Shown here piece by piece: positions 25,009 to 32,480 of a DNA stretch of 60,754 nucleotides; the first letter of the stretch is position 1; each line of letters begins with the position of its first letter. This DNA comes from Planctomycetota bacterium (lineage in GTDB: Bacteria > Planctomycetota > Planctomycetia > Pirellulales > UBA1268): NCBI GenBank assembly GCA_029978905.1, contig JAPOIM010000014.1, positions 1 through 60,754 of the forward strand, written 5' to 3'. Below the pieces are notes generated by a model that was not told where the DNA came from, did not search any database, and saw only the letters and a list, made by a program, of their open reading frames with translations. Position numbers and translations under genes: made by a program.

Positions 25009-26601
25009 ATGCCCGTGCACGTCGATCTCTCCCCGCATGAAATCCATGTGCCTGTGGTGGTGAGGAACGCGCCGCCGGGACGGCTGTATGAAGATGCCGT
25101 CAGTCGCGAGCGTGCCGCCATCGTGGCCAGTGGAGCCATCGCGATCCGATCGGGCGCGAAGACTGGCCGAAGCCCAAAAGACAAGCATGTGGTGCGGCAT
25201 GCCGAGAGTGAACGCGATGTGTGGTGGGGCCCCGTCAATCATCCGATTGAAGAGCACACCTTTCTGCTGAATCGTCAGCGAGCCATCGACTACCTCAACA
25301 CGCGAGATCAAATCTACGTCGTTGATGGCTACGCGGGCTGGGATCCAGCCTGCCGCATTAAAGTTCGCGTGATCTGTGCTCGCGCCTACCACGCGTTGTT
25401 CATGCAGAACATGCTCATCCGGCCCACGCTCGATGAGCTCGAACGGTTTGGCGCGCCCGACTATGTGCTCTTCAACGCGGGGCAGTTTCCGGCAAATCCG
25501 CTGACCCACCAGATGACAGGGCGGACGAGCATCGACCTCTCACTTGAGCGGCGGGAGGGGGTGATTCTCGGCACCGAGTATGCCGGCGAGATGAAGAAGG
25601 GCGTCTTCACGATCATGCACTGGCTCTTGCCCGCGCGTGGCGTGTTGTCGATGCACTGTTCCGCGAATGTGGGGGCCGGCAACGCAGCCTCCGACGTGGC
25701 CCTCTTCTTCGGCCTCTCTGGTACCGGCAAAACGACCCTCTCTGCCGACCCTGCTCGCCAGCTGATCGGCGATGACGAACATGGTTGGAGCGATTCGGGC
25801 ATCTTCAACATCGAGGGAGGATGCTACGCCAAATGCATCCACCTGACCCGCGATCGCGAGCCCGAGATTTACGATGCCATCCGGTTCGGCACGGTGCTTG
25901 AGAACGTGGTCTACGACGAAGCGACACGGCTGGTCGATTTCGAGTCGAGCACCATCACGGAAAACACACGTGCGGCCTATCCGATTGAGCACATTGCCAA
26001 CGCCCAAGTGCCCTGCGTCGCGGGCCATCCTTCCAACGTGATCTTTCTCACGTGCGACGCCTCAGGAGTGCTCCCGCCGGTCAGCCGCCTCTCGCCTGAG
26101 CAGGCGATGTACCACTTCCTCTCCGGCTACACCGCGCGTGTGGCTGGCACGGAGATGGGCATCGTCGAACCGCAACTCGCCTTCTCGGCATGCTTCAGCG
26201 CAGCCTTCCTCGTGCGGCATCCAACGGTGTATGCCCGCCTGCTCGCTGAAAAGCTTGAGCGACACCAGGCCGCCGCCTGGTTGGTCAACACCGGGTGGAC
26301 GGGTGGAGGCTACGGTTCAGGGCGTCGGATCGACCTCGCCGTGACCCGCCGCATCATCGACGCCATCCACGCCGGACACCTTGCCACCGCTTCTGTCCAC
26401 CGTGACCCGATCTTCGGGCTGGATGCCGTCACCTCGGTGCCCGAAGTGAATCCGGAACTGCTCATTCCTTCACGGGCGTGGCGGCACGAGGCTGCGTGGG
26501 ACGCTGAGGCGCGTCGGCTTGCCTCGCGATTCCGCGAAAACTTCGCCGCCTACGCCGATGCGGCGGGGCCCGACGTGGTGGCGGCGGGCCCGCAGGCCTA
26601 A
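25009..26601 (+). CDS. pckA: Phosphoenolpyruvate carboxykinase (ATP)
   Basis: The enzyme converts oxaloacetate and ATP to PEP, CO2 and ADP, the entry to gluconeogenesis. The 530-residue protein is the ATP-dependent type. The P-loop GLSGTGKTTLSADP (near 238), the metal-binding region IGDDEHGWSD and the NIEGGCYAKCI motif are intact, and the N-terminal region has RSGAKTGRSPKDK. It may be cotranscribed with the short membrane frame 4 nt upstream. The 3' end is followed by a GGCCCGC/GCGGGCC hairpin and a large inverted repeat. Confidence 0.96.
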   Translation: MPVHVDLSPHEIHVPVVVRNAPPGRLYEDAVSRERAAIVASGAIAIRSGAKTGRSPKDKHVVRHAESERDVWWGPVNHPIEEHTFLLNRQRAIDYLNTRDQIYVVDGYAGWDPACRIKVRVICARAYHALFMQNMLIRPTLDELERFGAPDYVLFNAGQFPANPLTHQMTGRTSIDLSLERREGVILGTEYAGEMKKGVFTIMHWLLPARGVLSMHCSANVGAGNAASDVALFFGLSGTGKTTLSADPARQLIGDDEHGWSDSGIFNIEGGCYAKCIHLTRDREPEIYDAIRFGTVLENVVYDEATRLVDFESSTITENTRAAYPIEHIANAQVPCVAGHPSNVIFLTCDASGVLPPVSRLSPEQAMYHFLSGYTARVAGTEMGIVEPQLAFSACFSAAFLVRHPTVYARLLAEKLERHQAAAWLVNTGWTGGGYGSGRRIDLAVTRRIIDAIHAGHLATASVHRDPIFGLDAVTSVPEVNPELLIPSRAWRHEAAWDAEARRLASRFRENFAAYADAAGPDVVAAGPQA

Positions 26602-26613
26602 CGCGGGCCGCTC

Positions 26614-26747
26614 GGGGGAGCCCGGTGCCGCTGCTCGGGACGCTCGCTCCGGGCTTCGTGCCCTTCGCTCGCTGCATGTCCGCGGCGCTTTCGCCCTCCG
26701 GGCTGCGCTTGCTTCCAGAGCCCCGCGCATCGGCACCGGGTTCCCCC
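26614..26747. repeat. Large inverted-repeat element after pckA
   Basis: The 315 nt between pckA and the peroxidase gene hold no credible gene. They contain two arms (26614-26640 and 26721-26747) that are reverse complements at 24 of 27 positions; the outer 17 bp match at 16. The 80-nt centre contains near-palindromic GC-rich blocks with repeated CTCCGGGCT-like words. It could be a folded RNA, a mobile repeat of REP/BIME type, or a terminator structure. Confidence 0.55.
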
Positions 26748-26916
26748 TTCGCTCCGTTTTGTGTGCCCTGCAAGGGGGCGGAGGGCCGGTGCTCGGCGCG
26801 GGCGAGGCGGGGGAATCTTTGACTCTTCAGACGCGGAGCGCTAGAACGGTGCTGGATGAGTCGCAGTGTGCGGCTTGATGCTGCGAAAGCGGTTTCCGCG
26901 ACGGAGGTCGGAGCTG

Positions 26917-27480
26917 ATGATCTGGGAACAGGTGGCACGTGGTCTGGTGATGGCGGGCGTGTGCGTAGGGATGGCCTGCGCCGTGTCGAGGGCCGAGGCG
27001 GCTTCACCGCTGACGGGCTCAATGAAGAAAATCGATGGGAGCGAGGTGGATCTGGCCCAGTACGGTGGGAAGGTGGCGCTGATCGTCAACGTCGCCAGCC
27101 GCTGTGGCTACACGCGACAGTACGCGGGCCTGCAGGATCTGTACGCAAAGTACAAGGACAAAGGGCTTGTGATTCTCGGTTTTCCGGCCAACGACTTTGG
27201 CGCTCAGGAGCCGGGCACCGATGCACAGATCGCTGAGTTCTGCTCGAGCACCTACGGCGTTGACTTCGACATGTTTTCGAAGATCACTGTCAAAGGGAAG
27301 GAATCGCCCGCGCTCTACAAAACGTTGACTGCGGAGGCGGACCCTGCTGGCGACGTGAAGTGGAACTTTGAAAAGTTCCTGATCGGTCGTGATGGGGCAA
27401 TCGTGGGGCGCTTCAGCTCTGGCGTGGCACCCGACGACGGCGAGTTGGTGTCAGCAATCGAAGCAGCTCTCGCCAAGTAA
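26917..27480 (+). CDS. Exported glutathione peroxidase-like protein
   Basis: A thiol peroxidase of the GPx family, reducing peroxides with thioredoxin or glutathione. ATG 26917 sits eight bases after GGAGGT; the frame opens at 26866. An N-terminal signal segment (about 1-30, ending SRAEAAS) indicates export. Key motifs are NVASRCGYT with the peroxidatic Cys, GFPANDFGAQEPG with the Gln, and WNFEKFLI with the Trp and Asn. The second cysteine in the SSTYG region (EFCSST) fits a two-Cys mechanism. Envelope peroxide defence is the likely role. Confidence 0.9.
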   Translation: MIWEQVARGLVMAGVCVGMACAVSRAEAASPLTGSMKKIDGSEVDLAQYGGKVALIVNVASRCGYTRQYAGLQDLYAKYKDKGLVILGFPANDFGAQEPGTDAQIAEFCSSTYGVDFDMFSKITVKGKESPALYKTLTAEADPAGDVKWNFEKFLIGRDGAIVGRFSSGVAPDDGELVSAIEAALAK

Positions 27481-27511
27481 GAAGCCTCGGCGGCTGTTCG
27501 GTTCACGCATG

Positions 27512-27545
27512 GGCCTGCTGCCGTGAGGCATTCACGCAGCAGGCC
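27512..27545. terminator. Hairpin between convergent genes (possible bidirectional terminator)
   Basis: GGCCTGCTGCCGTGA and TCACGCAGCAGGCC pair over 14 bp with one bulged C and a GGCAT loop. It lies between the peroxidase gene and the minus-strand glycosyltransferase and overlaps the latter's last codons and stop. No long T-run follows on either strand. Confidence 0.6.
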
Positions 27546-28578
27546 TGTGCCCGATCCGATGCACGGCGGCGACACGCGAATCCCGCGAGTCGTCGTATTC
27601 GTGGCTCAGAGGTTCGTGCAGCGAGGCTTCCCCAGCACGTGAGGAAAGCTTGCGGCGGGTGATCGCGGTGGGGCGACCCTGGGCTTCGCGATACCCACGC
27701 ACGGCATACTCTCCCACGAGTGCGGTCGCGGCGACCTGGGTGCTGCCCACAAAGAGCACCGCGGCGATCACCGCGGCGATTCCGGATGCCGACAGAGCGG
27801 CGGCCATGGCGGTTGTCACCGCTGCCACCATCAGCACGCCCGCAGCCGCCCAGACCAGGCGGAGGGGTGTGTCGGAAGAAATCATGATTGCGTCGCCAGC
27901 AAGGCGAAGCAGTTTCAGTGGTGAATACTTCGTCTCGCCGGCGGAGCGCGCTTCTCGGTCGTAGAGGACCGGCTCCTGCTTGAAGCCCGTCCAGGCCACG
28001 AGCGTTCGCATGTAACGCCGCTTCTCGGGCAGGTCGCAGATCGCCTGAACCACGGCCCGGTCGAGGAGCTTGAAGTCTCCGGTGTCGACCGGCATGCGGT
28101 AGGGCACGAGTTTGCGGAAGATGCGGTGGAAAAGGCTGGCGGTGACAAGCTTGAAGAAGGTTTCACCGTCACGGCTGCGCCGCTGACCGTAGACCACATC
28201 CGCGCCTCTCCTCCACCGCGTGATCATCTGCGGGATGACTTCGGGTGGATCTTGAAGATCGGCGTCGAGGATCACGGTGGCATCGCCGCGTGCCTCCGTG
28301 AGGCCGACAGACATCGCGGCCTGCTGGCCGAAGTTGCGAGAGAGTTCGACAACGGTCACGCGGGGATCCGCGGTCGCAATCTGCTCAAGTTCGACGAGTG
28401 TGCGATCGCGGCTCCCGTCGTCGACATAGATCACTTCGTAGTCCATGCCAGTTGTCGGCAGAACTTGCGATAGGCGTCGATGGGTGGCGCGGATGATCTC
28501 GGCCTCGTTGTGGCACGGGATCACGATTGAAAGCAGGCCGCCGGTCTGAGGGCGTTCGTTGGTGTCGCGCACGTTCAT
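27532..28578 (-). CDS. GT2 polyprenyl-phosphate glycosyltransferase (ArnC/GtrB-like)
   Basis: A family-2 transferase that probably moves a sugar from a nucleotide donor to polyprenyl phosphate on the inner face of the cytoplasmic membrane. The 348-residue protein has SIVIPCHNEAEII, YVDDGSRDRT and DADLQDPPE (the metal-binding DxD region), then two C-terminal hydrophobic segments (about 235-300), as in ArnC, GtrB and DPM1. The ATG overlaps the stop of the upstream GT39 gene by four bases, so the two are translationally coupled. It probably makes the lipid-linked donor for one or both GT39 enzymes. Confidence 0.88.
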   Translation of the reverse strand: MNVRDTNERPQTGGLLSIVIPCHNEAEIIRATHRRLSQVLPTTGMDYEVIYVDDGSRDRTLVELEQIATADPRVTVVELSRNFGQQAAMSVGLTEARGDATVILDADLQDPPEVIPQMITRWRRGADVVYGQRRSRDGETFFKLVTASLFHRIFRKLVPYRMPVDTGDFKLLDRAVVQAICDLPEKRRYMRTLVAWTGFKQEPVLYDREARSAGETKYSPLKLLRLAGDAIMISSDTPLRLVWAAAGVLMVAAVTTAMAAALSASGIAAVIAAVLFVGSTQVAATALVGEYAVRGYREAQGRPTAITRRKLSSRAGEASLHEPLSHEYDDSRDSRVAAVHRIGHRPAA

Positions 28579-30353
28579 CGTCGGAGGCTCCCGGAACTTG
28601 TGGTCGTGCTGGCGTCGGCCGTCAAGGATGGCGGGCGGGGGCCTAAGAGCATGACATCGTGGTCGCGAAACAGCGGCCTGGCTTGGTCAATCACGTTGAT
28701 GTGACTCGGCAGAATGTCGCGAATCTCATCGAAACGATCCTCCGCGACGAGCAGGTGACCGTTGGGGTGTTCACGCCAGTAGGTGGCGCATTCCTCTGGT
28801 GTGGTCCACTGCTCGACAACGGCTTGGGCGTAGCAGACGATTGCAGGCGAGGTCTGGTGGTAGCCAGCGAGCATGAGGCCGTCTTCGCTCTCCGCGCGAG
28901 CCACGTTGACGAGGTGGGGGAGGCGATTGGCTTTCCCCAGGTGCGTTGCTGCGGGGCCGACGGCCAGGACCGTGAGCGCGAGGCCCGTGGCGGCCACCGT
29001 GGCCATGGCTGCCTGTGGTCGGCGACGAAATGGGCCCAAGAGAAGAACGGCTGCCGCGAAGGGAATCAGGCCGAGCAGGGCCACGGGTTCGCCATCCGTG
29101 AGCCCGAACGGAACGGCAGCGAAGACAATCGCTGCCAGCACGCCGCCGCCGAGCCCGAGCGAAGCCGCTCCGGTGGCCATCCAGCGTGGATGAAGCCAGC
29201 CCTCGCGGCGACAGGCTTCTGCAGCCAGGCTACCCACGAGCAAGGCCGCGGCCGGGTAGGCAGGAAGGACATAGTTGGGCAGTTTCGTGGCAGCAGCCGA
29301 GAAGGTGGCTACCCAGATCACGAGCCACGCGAGGATGAGCATCGTCGCGGCACGCGTGCCGCCAGGGAGGCTCCGCGTCCAGATCCGCCAGCTGGCGATC
29401 ACCATCGCCAGCGGCAGCCAGCACGACCAGGGGAAGAAGCCGGCGAGCATCGTCAGCGGATGGTAGAGCACGCCGCCGACGTGATTCTCCATCGGCGCGG
29501 CAAAGCGGTGCAGGTTGTGCACGAAAAAGAAGCCTTCAGGCCACGCCCCGGCTGTGCGGACCGAGACCGCGATGTACCACGGGGCGGCCACTGCCAGCAT
29601 CGTGGCAGTCAGCAGCACGGGCCTCATCCGCCACGCGGTTCGCAGCCCAGCCTGCACGAGGCCAGTGGCGATAGTGCCAAGCGAGGTAGCCACGCCACGT
29701 CGGAGGAGATGGGTGTCGGCGTCAGCCCACCAGGCCCAGAGGAACACGACAGCGAGCGGGCCGACGAAGCCCACAGGACCCTTGCAGAGCACGGCGAGAC
29801 CGGTGAGCCCACCGATGAGGAGCGTGTGCAGCACAGGGATCCTGTTGAGCGTAACTCCCGCGGACTGCCGCTCGGGATCCTCTCGGAGTGTGGGGGCAAG
29901 GCCTTCCACGGCGAGGACAGTCACCCACGTCAGGCAGGCCACAAGGATCGCGTCGGGAGTGGCAGCATGGCCCTCGATGGCAACCAGCAGGCTGCCGACG
30001 TAGGCCATCGCCGCCAACACGCCAGCCAGAGGGCTAAACCACCGGCTGCCTGCGTAGAACACGGCGATGGCGGTCAGCAGCGTGGCGACCGCGGCGGGGA
30101 TGCGAGCGGCGATTTCAGACCGACCGAAGAGGGCGAAGGCGGAGGCAATGCTCCAGTGCATGAGCACCGGTTTGTCGACCGCAAGGGTGCCATTGTAGAT
30201 CGGCACCACCCAGTCGCCGGTGTCGAGCATTGTCTGGGCGATCGCCACAAAACGCGTCTCATCCTCATCCCAAAACGGTGCCGTGCCGAACCCCGCCGCG
30301 AGGGCGACGGTGGCGGTGGCCAGGGTGATCAAGAGTCCCTGTCGAAAGGTCAT
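28575..30353 (-). CDS. GT39 glycosyltransferase (ArnT/PMT-like), copy 1
   Basis: A multispanning membrane transferase using a polyprenyl-phosphate sugar as donor on the outer face of the cytoplasmic membrane. The N-terminal WDEDETRFVAIAQTML motif holds the acidic residues typical of the catalytic loop. About 11-12 hydrophobic helices follow, then a soluble C-terminal domain from about residue 480. The start is set at ATG 30353, behind GGAG, because this gives 592 residues like the neighbouring copy; the frame opens at 30431 and would overlap that gene. It is upstream of the GT2 gene with a 4-bp overlap. Confidence 0.87.
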   Translation of the reverse strand: MTFRQGLLITLATATVALAAGFGTAPFWDEDETRFVAIAQTMLDTGDWVVPIYNGTLAVDKPVLMHWSIASAFALFGRSEIAARIPAAVATLLTAIAVFYAGSRWFSPLAGVLAAMAYVGSLLVAIEGHAATPDAILVACLTWVTVLAVEGLAPTLREDPERQSAGVTLNRIPVLHTLLIGGLTGLAVLCKGPVGFVGPLAVVFLWAWWADADTHLLRRGVATSLGTIATGLVQAGLRTAWRMRPVLLTATMLAVAAPWYIAVSVRTAGAWPEGFFFVHNLHRFAAPMENHVGGVLYHPLTMLAGFFPWSCWLPLAMVIASWRIWTRSLPGGTRAATMLILAWLVIWVATFSAAATKLPNYVLPAYPAAALLVGSLAAEACRREGWLHPRWMATGAASLGLGGGVLAAIVFAAVPFGLTDGEPVALLGLIPFAAAVLLLGPFRRRPQAAMATVAATGLALTVLAVGPAATHLGKANRLPHLVNVARAESEDGLMLAGYHQTSPAIVCYAQAVVEQWTTPEECATYWREHPNGHLLVAEDRFDEIRDILPSHINVIDQARPLFRDHDVMLLGPRPPSLTADASTTTSSGSLRR

Positions 30354-30381
30354 GGGGTGCGTTCTCCGGCAGCAGTCATGG

Positions 30382-32169
30382 TCAAAGGGGGTGGGCAGGC
30401 GCGGCGTGGGTGCGGCTGCTGAGGCGATCAATGGTCTGGCGTGCGTCGTGATGCGGGCCGATCAGCATCAGCTGCTTCCCGCCGGGCATGCTGGCCGTGG
30501 TGCCCAGGACGCGATGTGACCGAGGCAGTTGCGCCAGCACCCGATCGGCGAACCGTGGGTCGACAAGCAGAAAGGCTTCGGGCTTTGCCTCGAGGTGGCT
30601 GAGGATGTCTTCGGGCTCTTCCAGTCGCACCACGCGATCAGCACCGTGCCGCGCGGTCGCGTAGAACACGCCGCTCGGCGAGCCCCACGAGTTGACGCCC
30701 ACTTCAGCGCCGAGCGGAATCTCGGCGACGATCGCGCGCGGCCCCAGGGGAGCAAAGGCTTCCGCCGCAGCAGCGGCCAGGAGGGCCGTGGTGCCCACGC
30801 CAACCGCGGCGAGCATCGTGGGGATCAGCCGGCGGTGGCCTGGAACCCCGTCGTTCTGCAGCAGCCAGCCGGCCACGCCACCCACGGCAGCCACCACGCC
30901 GGCTGCGAGAAACCATCCGCCTGCGGAAGCAAACGAGGTTGGCAGGCCACGGCTGGTTGCGAGCGGCCCGACACAGGCAAACGCCACCCCGGAGAGGACC
31001 AGGCTGCACCATGCGATCGGCATCCAACGGTCTGCGCGGCTCGGAGCCTGGCTCCAGGCTTGCCAGAACGCGGCGACGAGCACCGCGAGGGCTGGGTAGG
31101 CAGGCCAGACGTAGCCCGGAAGTTTGGTGCCGGCGATGGTGAAGAAGCCAACCCACGCCACCACCCAGGCGGCGAGGAGTCGCCGAGCGGCCAACTGAGA
31201 ACGATCCTGTTCGCTCCAGAACCGCCCGACGGTGTGGCCGACGGCGATCAGCGAGGCGATCGACCAGGGGAAGAGGCCGATCACGAGCACCAGTGGGTAA
31301 TAGGCGATCGAACCGGAGTGGCCTTCCAGAGGCGCGGTGAAGCGGTCGAGGTTGTGCTCAAGGAAGAAGCGGCGTGGCCATTCCCAGTCGGTCCGCAGTC
31401 CAACCCAGATGTACCAGGGGAGGGCGGTGACGGCGGCGGTGGCCGTGACGAGCAGGGGGCGTAGTTGCCGCACGGCAACGGTCGCGTTGGCAACCCAGGC
31501 GGTCAGGCTTCCAGGGGCGAGGTCTCGCGACTGCCAAAGACAGAACAGCCCAGCGGCGCCGGCCGGTACCACAAGGCCCACCGGGCCCTTGGCGAGCATC
31601 GCCACGCCGGCACTCGCTCCGACAAGAGCGGCACGCCCCAGGCTCAGGCGGAGCTGCCCTGCCGCGTCGAGGCCGCCAGCAAGCAGCCACAGCGTGCAGG
31701 TGGTGGCAAACACGAGGGGGGCGTCTGGCGTTGCGGCGCGGCCGCCGATGGCGGTCCAGATGCACCCAGCCATGGCGAGCCCAGTGGTCAGCCCTACGGC
31801 TGGCGAGAAGAGGAGGCAGCCAATGCGCCACGTCATGAGGCAGCTGGCGACGGTGAGGAACACCGACCCGATTCTCGCCCCCACCTCGTTTCGGCCAGCG
31901 AGCGAGAGGCCAGCCATCTGCACCCAGTTCACCAGCGGCGGTTTGTGGACCCGCAGCTCGCCGTGGAAGGTGGGCACCACCCAGTCGCCGCGGTCGAGCA
32001 TGGCGAGCGAGCAGCCCGCGTTGCGAGGCTCGTCGTCGTCAAATAAGGGGGGGGCACCCAGGTTGAGCAGGAGCACCGTCAGCGCAGCCGCGACAACGAG
32101 ACTGGCGTCGCGCAGCAGTCGCGAGGGCGTCGAGGTATTTGGTGAGGAAGGGCCGGCAAAAAACCGCAA
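30382..32169 (-). CDS. GT39 glycosyltransferase (ArnT/PMT-like), copy 2
   Basis: The second GT39 enzyme of the operon. It has the same architecture as copy 1: an acidic extracytoplasmic motif (LFDDDEPRNAG) after TM1, about 11 more helices, and a soluble C-terminal domain of about 130 residues. There is no ATG before the first helix. TTG at 32169, 32199 or 32298 are in frame; 32169 is chosen because it gives 595 residues and starts close to TM1. The start is not settled. Copies 1 and 2 are clearly related but not recent duplicates. Confidence 0.82.
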   Translation of the reverse strand: MRFFAGPSSPNTSTPSRLLRDASLVVAAALTVLLLNLGAPPLFDDDEPRNAGCSLAMLDRGDWVVPTFHGELRVHKPPLVNWVQMAGLSLAGRNEVGARIGSVFLTVASCLMTWRIGCLLFSPAVGLTTGLAMAGCIWTAIGGRAATPDAPLVFATTCTLWLLAGGLDAAGQLRLSLGRAALVGASAGVAMLAKGPVGLVVPAGAAGLFCLWQSRDLAPGSLTAWVANATVAVRQLRPLLVTATAAVTALPWYIWVGLRTDWEWPRRFFLEHNLDRFTAPLEGHSGSIAYYPLVLVIGLFPWSIASLIAVGHTVGRFWSEQDRSQLAARRLLAAWVVAWVGFFTIAGTKLPGYVWPAYPALAVLVAAFWQAWSQAPSRADRWMPIAWCSLVLSGVAFACVGPLATSRGLPTSFASAGGWFLAAGVVAAVGGVAGWLLQNDGVPGHRRLIPTMLAAVGVGTTALLAAAAAEAFAPLGPRAIVAEIPLGAEVGVNSWGSPSGVFYATARHGADRVVRLEEPEDILSHLEAKPEAFLLVDPRFADRVLAQLPRSHRVLGTTASMPGGKQLMLIGPHHDARQTIDRLSSRTHAAPAHPL

Positions 32170-32393
32170 GGGAGCAAAACCCTGAAAGGGAGCGACCAAC
32201 GCTGTGCGTGCAAAATGGGTGGGGAGAGTAGGTCTGGCTGCCGGGCGGGTCAACCCGTGTGGGTCCGGGGATCGCCAGCCTGGCTCCCTGGGGGGCAACG
32301 TCGCCCAAATCGCCGAAAATGGGCGGCGTGCGGGGCCTCGGGCGAGGTCAGACGTTTTTTTTGAGAGCCTGCTCGCAGGTGGGGCTCCGACGG

Positions 32394-32421
32394 TTGACCC
32401 TGAGGTGAGGCCGGGTATCTT
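32394..32421 (+). promoter_or_regulatory. Predicted gyrA promoter
   Basis: TTGACC and TATCTT are 16 nt apart in the 311-nt divergent spacer between copy 2 of GT39 and gyrA. The predicted leader is about 50 nt and strongly self-complementary. A run of eight T (32355-32362) lies just upstream. Confidence 0.45.
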
Positions 32422-32451
32422 TCAGTTTTCTCCGGGATCTGGGAATTTCCC

Positions 32452-32465
32452 GGGGGAAAACCCCC
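32452..32465 (+). promoter_or_regulatory. Hairpin directly before the gyrA ribosome binding site
   Basis: GGGGG-AAAA-CCCCC is a perfect 5-bp stem ending 3 nt before GAGGAG. A palindrome GGGAATTTCCC (32441-32451) is adjacent, so other pairings are possible. It could affect initiation at the TTG start. Confidence 0.45.
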
Positions 32466-32480
32466 AGCGAGGAGCCCGCC

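Noticed and set aside
26602..26880. Coding frames across the inverted repeat after pckA
   Set aside because: Frames on both strands exist only because of extreme GC content and the palindromes; no homologous segment is apparent.
28659..30422. 587-codon plus-strand frame opposite the GT39 gene
   Set aside because: The minus-strand product has clear helices and GT39 motifs; the plus frame is Arg/Gly/Glu-rich and unlike any protein.
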